The notes beneath the pieces are model-generated. The model was not told the DNA's origin. It ran no database searches and saw nothing but the letters and a program-made list of their open reading frames with translations. The position numbers and the translations under genes were made by a program. 64,000 bases of DNA from Pseudobdellovibrionaceae bacterium (GTDB lineage Bacteria > Bdellovibrionota > Bdellovibrionia > Bdellovibrionales > Bdellovibrionaceae), in the NCBI GenBank assembly GCA_022843825.1, contig JALHMX010000001.1, forward strand, positions 124,001 to 188,000. The letters run 5' to 3'. Below, piece by piece: positions 42,839-52,867 of the stretch; within the stretch, counting starts at the first letter, position 1, and each line of letters begins with the position of its first letter.

Positions 42839-44461
42839 ATGAATATACCTGATTTATTGAGTTCGATGTATAGCAATATAGTACCTTTCGTCATTTTGCT
42901 AAGTATTTTAGTTTTTGTACATGAACTAGGTCATTTTTTAGTGGCGCGGATGTGCGGAGTCCGAGTTGAAGTTTTTTCGATTGGTTTTGGAAAAAAAATA
43001 TTAAGTTATAAAAAAGGTGATACTGTCTATTGCATTTCACTTATACCTTTAGGTGGCTATGTCAAAATGTTTGGCGAACAAAATGGTGATGCGATTCCGG
43101 AAAGTGAAAGAAGCGTCTCTTATACTCATAAGACAGTAGGGCAACGCATAGCAATCGTATTGGCAGGACCGCTGATGAATCTGTTTTTTGCGGTAGTCGT
43201 GTTCGGAGGCATATCTTATTTTGGAGAGCTGACTCGCTCTGCGCGTATTGCAGAAGTTAAAGAGGGCTCAGTTGCAGAAAAAGCGGGTTTATTAGCAAAT
43301 GATAAAATTATATCTGTTGATGGAGTAGCTGTTCGCAGCTATGAGGAGTTTCTTAATGCGATCAGTAAAAAACAAAATGAAAATGCGTTTTTAGTTGTTC
43401 AGCAAGACGGACAAGCAGAACGTACTTTAAGCGCGCCAATTCTTTCTAAAAACAATCCCAATGTTTTTTCGTCGACAAAACACGTAGGTGAAATAGACGG
43501 AGTTTTATCTTATGCTAAAGGAAGTATAGTAGCAATTAAGATGGATTCTCTGGCCTATCGCTGGGGTTTACGAACTGGCGATGAGATTGCGAAGATTGAT
43601 GGAAATAAAGCGACAACATGGTCCAGTTTAAATATTTTGACTGATGGAAATGCCCATGAAGTTGAGTTAGCTTCTAATAAAAAAGTGCAAGTACCCGCGC
43701 ATACACCAGTACAAAATTTAGCTGTTTTAGGAATTGAAGAGCCCGACCTGTATTTAGGAGAAGTTGTTCCAGGATCGCCTGCGGCAAAAGCGGAAATTTT
43801 AGCATACGATAAAATCTTGGCTATCAATTCCGAGCCAATCAGCAGTTGGGATTCGGTTTTGAACACGATCAAATCATATGATGGAAAAGAAGCCTTAACG
43901 GTTACTCTACTCAGAGAAGGAACAGAAGTAGTAAAAAAAGTAACACCTGCAGTAACTTCGCAGATGACTCCTCAAGGAAAAGAAGATCGCAGGTACACGA
44001 TAGGTATAGTGCCTATCGTGAATTATACACAGCCTGAATTAACGACTGTTTCCGAAGGGTCTATTTTTGCTGCTATAGCCAAGGGCGCAAAAAGATCATA
44101 TGATATCTCTGCCATGACTTTGATTTCATTTGTTCGTATGTTTCAGGGCGAAGTATCGACCAAAAATATCGGTGGAATTATTTCAATAGGGAAAGCAGCT
44201 AAGGATTCTTATGAAATGGGAATTCAGCCTTATTTAGTCATTATGGGAGTTCTTTCTATTAGTTTGTTTATTTTGAACCTATTGCCTATTCCTGTGTTGG
44301 ATGGAGGCCACCTGGTGTTTTACATCATTGAGGCTATAAAGGGTTCACCATTAAGTATGCAGAAAATGCAAATGGCTCATCAAGTTGGTTTTGTTTTACT
44401 TATGGGTTTAATGGTGTTGGCATTATTTAATGATGTTACGCGCTTTATATTTAAATCTTAG
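42839..44461 (+). CDS. rseP: RseP-type site-2 protease with three PDZ-like domains
   Basis: A 540-residue intramembrane zinc metalloprotease, longer than E. coli RseP (450). H28-E-L-G-H32 is the active-site motif in TM1 and NLLPIPVLDGGH with D488 supplies the third ligand. Between them I count three PDZ-like domains rather than two, at about residues 133-195 (SVAEKAGLLANDKIISVDG), 225-285 (AYRWGLRTGDEIAKIDG) and 300-365 (SPAAKAEILAYDKILAINS). RseP cleaves anti-sigma factors and leftover signal peptides. It sits directly after cdsA, where many genomes have dxr. Confidence 0.93.
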   Translation: MNIPDLLSSMYSNIVPFVILLSILVFVHELGHFLVARMCGVRVEVFSIGFGKKILSYKKGDTVYCISLIPLGGYVKMFGEQNGDAIPESERSVSYTHKTVGQRIAIVLAGPLMNLFFAVVVFGGISYFGELTRSARIAEVKEGSVAEKAGLLANDKIISVDGVAVRSYEEFLNAISKKQNENAFLVVQQDGQAERTLSAPILSKNNPNVFSSTKHVGEIDGVLSYAKGSIVAIKMDSLAYRWGLRTGDEIAKIDGNKATTWSSLNILTDGNAHEVELASNKKVQVPAHTPVQNLAVLGIEEPDLYLGEVVPGSPAAKAEILAYDKILAINSEPISSWDSVLNTIKSYDGKEALTVTLLREGTEVVKKVTPAVTSQMTPQGKEDRRYTIGIVPIVNYTQPELTTVSEGSIFAAIAKGAKRSYDISAMTLISFVRMFQGEVSTKNIGGIISIGKAAKDSYEMGIQPYLVIMGVLSISLFILNLLPIPVLDGGHLVFYIIEAIKGSPLSMQKMQMAHQVGFVLLMGLMVLALFNDVTRFIFKS

Positions 44462-44466
44462 TTTAT

Positions 44467-45189
44467 ATGAAAATATTGTCTTGTGACACAAGCACCTTAT
44501 TAGGCAGCGTTGCAGTTAGCGATGGAGATAAAATTCTATCTTACCGATCGTTGCAGCGCGCGGGCTCACACTCCGACACTTTAAATGTAATGATTCGTGA
44601 ATGTTTGGATGAATCTACCCTTGATCTTAAGGACATAGATTTATTTCTTTCAGGTTTAGGACCAGGCAGCTTTACTGGTATTCGCATAAGTGTAAATACT
44701 ATAAAAAGCCTAGCCTACGTACATAATAAGCCATGCGCAGGCCTGGATTCTTTGTATTTGATGGCTGCATCCGCTAAAAATATTTCAAAATCGATAACGA
44801 CCATGATTAATGCGTTTAAAAATATGGTCTATATAGCTGAGTACAAAACTAATGATAACAATAATTTAGAAGTAATAAAAGCGCCTCAAGTGGTGCGTGT
44901 GCAGGACTTAAAAGAGTTTTTAAATTTTAGTAGTCTTATTGTAGGTGATGGATACTCAGCCTATGAAAATTATTTTAAGAATAGTTTTGAAAAAAAAATG
45001 ATACGTAATAATAAGGTTCTCGATTTCCCTCAGGCTACCACATTGTGTCATTCATTCATCGCAAGATTAGATGAAGATTTTCAGAAAGAAAAATACCATT
45101 GGTCGACCTTGATGCCCATTTATTTACGTGCTTCTGAGGCCGAAGAAAATTTAAAAGGTATTAAATATATACCACTTGCAATGCGTTAA
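44467..45189 (+). CDS. tsaB: tRNA t6A synthesis protein TsaB
   Basis: A 240-residue actin-like ASKHA protein. TsaB dimerises with TsaD to load threonylcarbamoyl onto A37 of ANN-decoding tRNAs. Motifs: ILSCDTSTLLGSVAV, HSDTLNVMIRECL and LSGLGPGSFTGIRISVNTIKSLA. Start ATG 44467 lies 6 bases after rseP, so they are co-transcribed. The C-terminal half is less conserved, as usual in this family. Confidence 0.93.
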   Translation: MKILSCDTSTLLGSVAVSDGDKILSYRSLQRAGSHSDTLNVMIRECLDESTLDLKDIDLFLSGLGPGSFTGIRISVNTIKSLAYVHNKPCAGLDSLYLMAASAKNISKSITTMINAFKNMVYIAEYKTNDNNNLEVIKAPQVVRVQDLKEFLNFSSLIVGDGYSAYENYFKNSFEKKMIRNNKVLDFPQATTLCHSFIARLDEDFQKEKYHWSTLMPIYLRASEAEENLKGIKYIPLAMR

Positions 45190-45271
45190 AAATAGTCACA
45201 AGTTTGTCAGGTATAAATTAATTAAAGTAACTATTGAAAATGCGCGGTAACATACCATATCATAATTTAAG

Positions 45272-45943
45272 ATGATTACAGAAAACAAAAGCAGCTATTA
45301 CGACATCTTAGAGGTTTCGACATCTGCAAGTCAGCAGGATATTCTATTAGCCTATCAAAAAGCCATGTTAACTTATTCAAGCAGTAATACGGCACTTCGA
45401 TCTACATTTTCTGAGACAGAAATTGCTGAACTCAAACAAATGGTAGAAGAAGCATTTGTAGTTTTAAGTCAGCAACGAATTCAACCCCATATCGAATTTT
45501 ATGAGCCGCCAGTTTTGAATCTTAATTCTATAAGTAGTTCTGCTGAGATCATTGAAGATATCCCCCCGATAGAAGTAGCACCTGAAGTTAAAACCATGGC
45601 TACGCAGGCGGAAAAAGCGGATACAGAAATAAAAGCAGATGTTGAAGCTGAGCATGATGCGGATTTTGATTTAGAAATTCAAAATTGTATAGAGTGGTCA
45701 GGTGCTTTTTTAAAAAAAGTTCGTGAATATAAAAAAGTTTCAATAGAGCAGCTGCAAGAATCAACCAAAGTGAACCCTTGGTATTTAAGAGCGCTGGAAA
45801 GCATGGATTCTCAAAATTTACCGGCCACAGTTTTTGTGCGCGGATATGTTATTCAATTAGCCAAAGAGTTAGGTTTAGACGATAAAAAAGTAGCTGACTC
45901 GTATATGAAAATTTATAAAGAAAAGCTTGAGCACGCAAAATAA
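45272..45943 (+). CDS. J-like domain fused to HTH_25 (RodZ-type) domain
   Basis: A 223-residue cytoplasmic protein. The N-terminus (about 8-70) has DnaJ-like features: YYDILEVSTSASQQDILLAYQKAM, then EEAFVVLSQ. The HPD signature that stimulates Hsp70 is missing. A disordered acidic linker (about 75-130) follows. The C-terminal HTH_25 domain (about 140-215) has SGAFLKKVREYKKVSIEQLQESTKV and FVRGYVIQLAKELG, as in RodZ. There is no membrane helix after the HTH, so it is not a full RodZ. It overlaps rluD by 17 bases. Confidence 0.8.
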   Translation: MITENKSSYYDILEVSTSASQQDILLAYQKAMLTYSSSNTALRSTFSETEIAELKQMVEEAFVVLSQQRIQPHIEFYEPPVLNLNSISSSAEIIEDIPPIEVAPEVKTMATQAEKADTEIKADVEAEHDADFDLEIQNCIEWSGAFLKKVREYKKVSIEQLQESTKVNPWYLRALESMDSQNLPATVFVRGYVIQLAKELGLDDKKVADSYMKIYKEKLEHAK

Positions 45944-46907
45944 AACGACTTTTATAGTTTCTGACTTAGAAAATCAAAAAACAAGGTTGGACAAATGGTT
46001 GGCGGAGCAGATTTCTGACTTAAGTCGCAGTCATGCGGCTTCTCTGATTGAAGCCAATCATGTTAAAGTAAATGGAGTAGGGGCTAAATCTTCCTACGTC
46101 ATTAAAAATGCCGATATTATAGAAGTAACTTTACCTGAAGTTGAATCAACGGAATTAGTGCCTGTTGATATTCCGATTGACGTAAGATTTGAAGATGAAG
46201 ATTTGTTGGTTGTGAATAAACCTTCGGGTTTAGTGGTTCATCCCGCAGCAGGACACCATCAAGACACTTTAGTTAATGCCTTACTTTTTCATGTTAAAGA
46301 TTTATCCATGAAAAATCAGAAGCGTCCTGGGATCGTTCACAGAATAGATAAGGAAACAAGTGGATTGTTGGTCATTGCTAAGAATGATCTGGCCCATGAA
46401 AAGTTAGCGTCTCAATTTAAAAATAAAACCAGCCATCGAGTTTACTATGCAGTCGTATCCGGTGTTGTTAAAAAAGATAGTGGTACAATTTCTTCTTATT
46501 TAATGAGGAATCCTTCGGACCGAAAAAAATATAGCTCTTTGAGACAAAAAAATAAAATTGTGAATCAATATGGTGGAGATATAGAAAATGCTAAATGGGC
46601 AGTTACTCATTATCAGGTCATACATCGCACATCAAAAATGACATTGATTAAACTACGCCTGGAAACTGGTCGAACTCACCAAATTCGCGTACATTTAAGC
46701 GAACTAGGTCATCCAATTATCGGAGATGCAATTTACGGATACTCTGCAAAAAATCAACTTCCAAAGGATTTAACTCGTTTTTATTTGCACGCGGCCGAGT
46801 TGGGATTTCTTCATCCCCGCACAAGCAGCCCATTGAGCTTTACTGTAGATTGGCCTGAAGAAGATCTTAAATTGATTCAATCATGGGGTTTTCCATATGT
46901 TCGTTGA
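45927..46907 (+). CDS. rluD: 23S rRNA pseudouridine synthase RluD
   Basis: A 326-residue enzyme. An N-terminal S4 domain (about 17-75, RLDKWLAEQISDLSRSHAASLIEANHVKVNG) is followed by the RluA-type catalytic domain with HRIDKETSGLLVIAKN (catalytic Asp), TGRTHQIRVHLSELGHPIIGD and LHAAELGFLHP. S4 plus length points to RluD, which modifies helix 69 (positions 1911/1915/1917). Start is TTG at 45927 inside the preceding gene; an in-frame ATG upstream was not found. It overlaps pgeF by 11 bases, the order rluD-pgeF being common. Confidence 0.92.
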   Translation: MSTQNKTTFIVSDLENQKTRLDKWLAEQISDLSRSHAASLIEANHVKVNGVGAKSSYVIKNADIIEVTLPEVESTELVPVDIPIDVRFEDEDLLVVNKPSGLVVHPAAGHHQDTLVNALLFHVKDLSMKNQKRPGIVHRIDKETSGLLVIAKNDLAHEKLASQFKNKTSHRVYYAVVSGVVKKDSGTISSYLMRNPSDRKKYSSLRQKNKIVNQYGGDIENAKWAVTHYQVIHRTSKMTLIKLRLETGRTHQIRVHLSELGHPIIGDAIYGYSAKNQLPKDLTRFYLHAAELGFLHPRTSSPLSFTVDWPEEDLKLIQSWGFPYVR

Positions 46908-47562
46908 AACTCAGTGGGGCTATATGTATCAAGACCTAAAACATATAGTCTTCTTTGGAAAAAAAGACTGTTCTTTGGAAAATCTTAAGAGTATTTTTTC
47001 TGATTTCCAGTTTCGTTCTATTAGACAGACGCATTCGAAAACGGTTATTGTCTCTGTGGAGAATTCCGAAATAGTCGAGGCTGATGCGCACTATACAAAT
47101 GAATTTAATGTGGCACTCGTTATTAGAACGGCGGATTGCTTGCCAATATTTATTTATTCTCAGCAAAACAATATAGTAGCGGCCATTCACGCGGGTTGGA
47201 GAGGTGTTGAAAATCATATTACTCTCGAGACATTAAAAAGACTACCCAGTGGCAATGATTATAAAATATATATAGGACCTCATATTTTGCAGGAAAATTT
47301 TGAAGTTAAACAAGATGTAAAAGATCTTCTATTAAAGTCTGCCAAGTCCGCAATATCAAACGTAGCAACACAAAAAGCCGGAAACTATTATATTGATTTA
47401 CAGAAGATCGTGAAAACTCAGATTAATCAAGTTTTCCCCCAGGCTCAGGTCTACGAAAATCACCTTAATACCTATAAAAACCCACGATTTAACTCTTTCA
47501 GAACTGATGCGACACCTCAGCGAAACCTGAGTTTTGTCGTTCAAAAAATGTCACCTGTATAG
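46897..47562 (+). CDS. pgeF: Peptidoglycan editing factor / laccase-domain protein
   Basis: A 221-residue PgeF/YfiH-family protein with the copper/zinc motif pieces: RQTHSKTV, ADAHYTN, RTADCLPIFIY and AIHAGWRG. Members hydrolyse off-type amino acids from peptidoglycan precursors, and some act as polyphenol oxidases or purine nucleosidases. It follows rluD with an 11-base overlap, the usual neighbour. Last gene of the rpsB block. Confidence 0.92.
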   Translation: MFVETQWGYMYQDLKHIVFFGKKDCSLENLKSIFSDFQFRSIRQTHSKTVIVSVENSEIVEADAHYTNEFNVALVIRTADCLPIFIYSQQNNIVAAIHAGWRGVENHITLETLKRLPSGNDYKIYIGPHILQENFEVKQDVKDLLLKSAKSAISNVATQKAGNYYIDLQKIVKTQINQVFPQAQVYENHLNTYKNPRFNSFRTDATPQRNLSFVVQKMSPV

Positions 47563-47669
47563 TATCTGCACGTCTAAAAACCCTCTAATTCAATCTATCC
47601 CCATTTGAGACAATAAAAAATTGGCTCGTGCTCTGCTTATTGTAGCTGATGGAGATTAAAGGAGTTTTT

Positions 47670-48728
47670 ATGAAAAAAGCACTAGAGCTATTAACAGTAG
47701 GTATGATTTCAACATTATTAATGGGCTGCCCTGGTAACTCGGGCGGTGGCGGTAATGGTAATGTAAATCAATTTGCTAACGAGTCTTGTACAGTTTTGAA
47801 TAACAACTTTGATATGGGAAGTTATTCATGTACTCAGCTCATCAATGGAGTTCAGAGAAGCACGCAGCAGGTCAGCTTTTCAACACGGCAAGATTTTTGT
47901 TATAAAATTACAAATCAACAATTTAATATGGACTATGCTACAGGCCAGGCCATTGCAGTTAACTTTCGAGCTCAACTGTCTTCTCAGCAATGTACGGCAT
48001 ATCCTACTAACCCTACAAATCCAACCAATCCTACGCTTCCTGGTATGGAAGGATTTAAAACATTTACCTGTCAGTTGTATGCGCGAAGAGGTAATGCAGT
48101 TTATCAAGGTGAAGCTCAGCAATTTTATCTGCCTCGAAACGGAGGAAGTGTAACTTTGAAAGCTAATGCTATGCAGATGGATAAATGGAAATGGATTCCA
48201 TATTCGCGAGTAGTGAATTTAGGAACTTTAACGATGAGATATATTCCAGCGATGGGAATGAGCACGACTTCAATGGATCAGATTAAAATGTCGATATCAG
48301 GCATAGACAGCACTTCTGTATCGGTAGCAGGATTTGCAGGTGCGGAAAATAGAATTGAAATTACTCCACGCGACGAAGAGGGTGGAAGCACGCAAATCTT
48401 AGCATCATGTGTAAGCACTGATGCCATGACTCGACCGCAAATAATTTCATCTGACAAATATCAGTGCGTTGGCACGGAACAATACCGAGGCAGAACACGT
48501 CCTATTAATTATGTAAATTTAATGAGTGATGTGGTGAGTAGTGGAATTTCAATCACAAACACTGTGTATGTGCAAGCTGACGGGGCTGGTGGCTTAGTGA
48601 ATTTTTCTCAAGCCTTGAATAGCTATGACGATTCAAGTGTAGACGTGCGTGCAAGCATGTTGTCACCAACATCAGTTAATATTGAAAAACTTGGATACTC
48701 ATTAAAAGTAAAGTGCCAACCGAAATAG
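47670..48728 (+). CDS. Lipoprotein with Pro-Thr-Asn repeat linker
   Basis: A 352-residue lipoprotein with lipobox LMGC (Cys about residue 20), then a Gly/Asn-rich stretch, a Cys-bearing domain, a short P-T-N repeated linker (about residues 110-122), and a second beta-rich domain with Cys. Start ATG 47670 follows AAAGGAG; the ATG at 47649 has no site. No known family. It is likely anchored to the outer membrane. It stands alone between pgeF and mreB. Confidence 0.65.
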   Translation: MKKALELLTVGMISTLLMGCPGNSGGGGNGNVNQFANESCTVLNNNFDMGSYSCTQLINGVQRSTQQVSFSTRQDFCYKITNQQFNMDYATGQAIAVNFRAQLSSQQCTAYPTNPTNPTNPTLPGMEGFKTFTCQLYARRGNAVYQGEAQQFYLPRNGGSVTLKANAMQMDKWKWIPYSRVVNLGTLTMRYIPAMGMSTTSMDQIKMSISGIDSTSVSVAGFAGAENRIEITPRDEEGGSTQILASCVSTDAMTRPQIISSDKYQCVGTEQYRGRTRPINYVNLMSDVVSSGISITNTVYVQADGAGGLVNFSQALNSYDDSSVDVRASMLSPTSVNIEKLGYSLKVKCQPK

Positions 48729-48801
48729 TCTAAACGATCAAAAATTGCAGTAACGCAGCCGCAGAACACAGATGTGTAATGGGTTGCGTTAAATATCTGT
48801 A

Positions 48802-49914
<1,113 letters not shown>

Positions 49915-49919
49915 AGTTT

Positions 49920-51890
49920 ATGAGCAAAGTTATTCCGAGCAGGGAAAAGTATCGTTCAATTAGATCGATACTAATCATCTGGTTTTTAATTTTTTCCATC
50001 ATTCCTTTGTTGTTCATGGGATGGTACTTCTTATTTAAATTTGAAAAAGCTTTAGAAAATGAAACTTCGCAGCGTTTAAAAAATAACGGCCGTGAAATCG
50101 AAACTATTATTTCTGACTACTACAGCGATATCCACGATACGCGAGATGACCTAATTATAAAGTCCGAAGCCATAGGGTATTTCGTTAATGAGAATGTGGA
50201 CTCATTAAAAACATACAGTCTTCTTTGGTTAAGAAAAAGCGCCGCAACGACGGTTTCCTTTTACAACAAAGCAGGGCAGTTGCTATTAAGTACAACTAAA
50301 GATGATAAAAAAAATATACGACACTTTAGTCTTAGTAATGAAAAAATACTTTTGAACGAAAGATACCTGCAGTATTTAAGTACTCAAAAAGACATTGCAT
50401 TCGTCGATGTAGGTAAAAACAAGCTTACCTTGATTTTATTTTCGAGGGTAAACTATCGCACCAGCCCTCTATCTTCAGAACAATTGGCTGGATATGTGGA
50501 ACAATCTATAGATTTAGGATCAGAGTTCCTTGTACGCATGCGCAATAAACTTAAAATTGAAAGTTTTTTAATACCAGATAATTCTACAGCGGAAGTAAGA
50601 GCAAAGCCAAATATGCTGGCGACGAGTCGAGAGGCTTTTCGACGTGTCAATATTCCTGCCGACATGAATGTCGACCAACTCATTAATTACTCTATGCAAG
50701 ATCAGCGATATGGTTTCATTTTATACCCAGTTTCATGGGGCAGATCTAAGTTTTATGTAGGACTAGGAACTGTTCGGCAAGACTCCGAAGCATTGCTTAA
50801 TAACATTCGATTTGCATTTATCTCTGTTATATCTGTCGTCGCCGTATTATTGTTTATAACTATTTTACTAACTACGAACTGGTTTTTAAAGCCGGTTAAT
50901 AAGTTAATTTCAGGGCTTCGTGCATTTGATACGTCTGATCAATTATTGCAGTTACCAGTCAGCAATCGGACAGAAGTGGGATTATTGACTCAGGCTTTTA
51001 ATGAAATGAGTTATAAAATTTATCAGACTCGGGCAGATTTAAAGAAAAAAATTAAAGAGCTCGAGATGATCAATCAAGAACTGAAAGATGCTCAAACGAA
51101 ACTCGTTCATTCTGCGAAAATGATGAGTTTAGGTCAGTTGGTCGCTGGCGTAGCACACGAACTTAATAATCCAATAGGATTTATTTTTAGCAATACGGCC
51201 CATTTGAAAGAATACTCAGATAAACTATTTGAGCTTATAGACCTTGTGGAAAAGCATCCAGATCAAATGGAATCTAAGAAAAATGAAATTGAATACGAAT
51301 ATATTAAAAATGATTTACCTCGTTTAATTAAGTCCTGCCAGGACGGAGCACAAAGGACTCGTGATATAGTTTTGGGTTTGCGTAATTTTTCTAGGCTTGA
51401 AGAAGCGCAAATCAAAGAAATTGATATTAAAGATTCCTTGCTAAATACTTTAGAGCTTTTATCTGGAGAGACGAAAAACAGAATTCAAATTTATACTCAA
51501 TTTGAACCTCTACCTAAAATATTGTGTTTTGCTTCACAGATTAATCAGGTTTTTATGAATATTTTATCGAATGCGGTACAGGCCATTCAAGGGCAGGGGC
51601 AAATATGGATCACGGCGATTCCTCTTAAGGTCGCCGAAGGTCAAATGGGTAAAATTCAAATATCTATTCAAGATAGTGGTGTAGGTATGGATGCTCAGAC
51701 GTTGGAAAAAATCTTTGATCCTTTTTTCACGACAAAAGGGGTAGGACAAGGTACGGGTTTAGGCCTAAGCATTTCGTACGGTATCATTCAAAATCATGGA
51801 GGAGAAATTCATGTTCGCTCCGAGAAAAACGTAGGAACAGAGTTTCGTGTAATTCTGCCCATGAGGCCATTAATTCAAGATAAAAGATAA
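49920..51890 (+). CDS. Membrane sensor histidine kinase (NtrB/DctB-like) downstream of mreB
   Basis: A 656-residue kinase. TM1 is at about 17-40, an extracytoplasmic sensor at about 45-290 (CACHE-like by size and order), TM2 at about 300-322 and HAMP at about 323-375. A coiled coil leads to HisKA with H413 (GVAHELNNPIGFIFSN). The HATPase has N (NILSNAVQAIQG), G1 (DSGVGMD), F (FFTTKGVGQGTGLGL) and G2 boxes. There is no receiver. It starts 5 bases after mreB, so kinase and cell-shape gene are co-transcribed. Its partner regulator is not in this window. Confidence 0.9.
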   Translation: MSKVIPSREKYRSIRSILIIWFLIFSIIPLLFMGWYFLFKFEKALENETSQRLKNNGREIETIISDYYSDIHDTRDDLIIKSEAIGYFVNENVDSLKTYSLLWLRKSAATTVSFYNKAGQLLLSTTKDDKKNIRHFSLSNEKILLNERYLQYLSTQKDIAFVDVGKNKLTLILFSRVNYRTSPLSSEQLAGYVEQSIDLGSEFLVRMRNKLKIESFLIPDNSTAEVRAKPNMLATSREAFRRVNIPADMNVDQLINYSMQDQRYGFILYPVSWGRSKFYVGLGTVRQDSEALLNNIRFAFISVISVVAVLLFITILLTTNWFLKPVNKLISGLRAFDTSDQLLQLPVSNRTEVGLLTQAFNEMSYKIYQTRADLKKKIKELEMINQELKDAQTKLVHSAKMMSLGQLVAGVAHELNNPIGFIFSNTAHLKEYSDKLFELIDLVEKHPDQMESKKNEIEYEYIKNDLPRLIKSCQDGAQRTRDIVLGLRNFSRLEEAQIKEIDIKDSLLNTLELLSGETKNRIQIYTQFEPLPKILCFASQINQVFMNILSNAVQAIQGQGQIWITAIPLKVAEGQMGKIQISIQDSGVGMDAQTLEKIFDPFFTTKGVGQGTGLGLSISYGIIQNHGGEIHVRSEKNVGTEFRVILPMRPLIQDKR

Positions 51891-51922
51891 AAAAAAGACC
51901 TGGTTTACCCAAGCCTTTTTTT
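51888..51922. terminator. Imperfect bidirectional terminator
   Basis: An A-run, CCTGG-TTTA-CC core and T-run form an imperfect hairpin between the kinase gene and the convergent phaR-like gene. The flanking A and T runs would let it act in both directions. Stem has two mismatches. Confidence 0.4.
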
Positions 51923-51944
51923 ATTTTGAAATTACAGTTTTTAA

Positions 51945-52496
51945 CTATGAATTAAAATTTTGGTTGTTATTTGGTAGCGGCAAGCTAGGAGTTTCTTCTT
52001 CTTGAGGAGATCCAGGCAATACCGTTGCCTTTTCAGCAACCACTTTTGAAGTTGTATCTACATTAGTGCGAGCAGCATTAGCTACGCGATTTTCTAAGTT
52101 CTGTTTTAAATCGTCCGTAGATGTTCGTTCAATATGTACATTAATAGCAGGTTGTTTAGTCATGTAATCTATTGGAAACGCGCCCAATTTTGCAAGATAA
52201 CTTGAGATACTTCCATTGCCATGTTGAATGATTTCTCTTAATGTAAAAAGAGGAGCATACTGAGAAGCCTTTTTCTCTGATTCAAAAATAATCTGAGTTA
52301 AAGTCGCTCCGGTAATATCGTTTTTAGATTTGTTATCAATCACCATGACTTCTTCATTACTGCGAATCATTTTCGCAATATCGTCCAATGTCACATAGCA
52401 GCTTTGTTGCGTATCATAAAGTTTACGATTCTGATATCTTTTGATGATCTTAACTTTAGTTGTCGGTTTCGTGTTCAAATTATCCATTTGATTCAT
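51945..52496 (-). CDS. phaR: PHA-synthesis regulator-like DNA-binding protein
   Basis: A 183-residue protein with the PHA/PHB accumulation regulator DNA-binding domain at the N-terminus (about 12-80): IIKRYQNRKLYDTQQSCYVTLDDIAKMI. A conserved middle segment (about 80-125, TGATLTQIIFESEKKA) and a variable Ser/Pro tail follow. GGAGG (52505-52509) points to ATG 52496; an ATG at 52511 lies upstream of that site. In PHA producers PhaR controls phasin and synthase genes. No PHA genes are nearby, so its targets here are unknown. Confidence 0.85.
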   Translation of the reverse strand: MNQMDNLNTKPTTKVKIIKRYQNRKLYDTQQSCYVTLDDIAKMIRSNEEVMVIDNKSKNDITGATLTQIIFESEKKASQYAPLFTLREIIQHGNGSISSYLAKLGAFPIDYMTKQPAINVHIERTSTDDLKQNLENRVANAARTNVDTTSKVVAEKATVLPGSPQEEETPSLPLPNNNQNFNS

Positions 52497-52867
52497 CACA
52501 AGGTCCTCCATGTTTAGTTAACCTATTCTCGCGAAAAGTAGCTGCAAGTTAGCCCTGCTGCCACTCCCTGTCAAGCAACAGTCGAGTTGATCCACCATAG
52601 ACTCTAATTTTCTAAATATCAAATTTTAATGGAGCACGGGGCATTTTAACCTAGCCTAGGATGTTGCCGCATTATTAAGTAATTTCAGTAGTTTAAGTCA
52701 TATTTAGTTTAATAGCAGTTTGATTTTGCGGACAATAAGACAATTCCATTATAGCTATAAACTATAGTTATAGTCTAGAAGTCGCAATTATGCACATCTT
52801 ATATGCACTCTAGACTTCAGCAAGAGCCAAAACAGCCCGATACAAACCATAGAAGCAAGGTGGCCCT
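52497..52867. other. Gene-free divergent region with palindromes
   Basis: A 371-base gap between divergent phaR and the TPR gene. It holds AACTATAGTT (52760-52769, perfect palindrome), AGTCTAGA (52772-52779) paired with TCTAGACT (52809-52816), and a direct ATGCAC repeat (52790-52795, 52803-52808) in between. These cluster 50-110 bases before the TPR gene and could be regulator sites or RNA stems. No ORF with a ribosome site was found. Confidence 0.4.
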
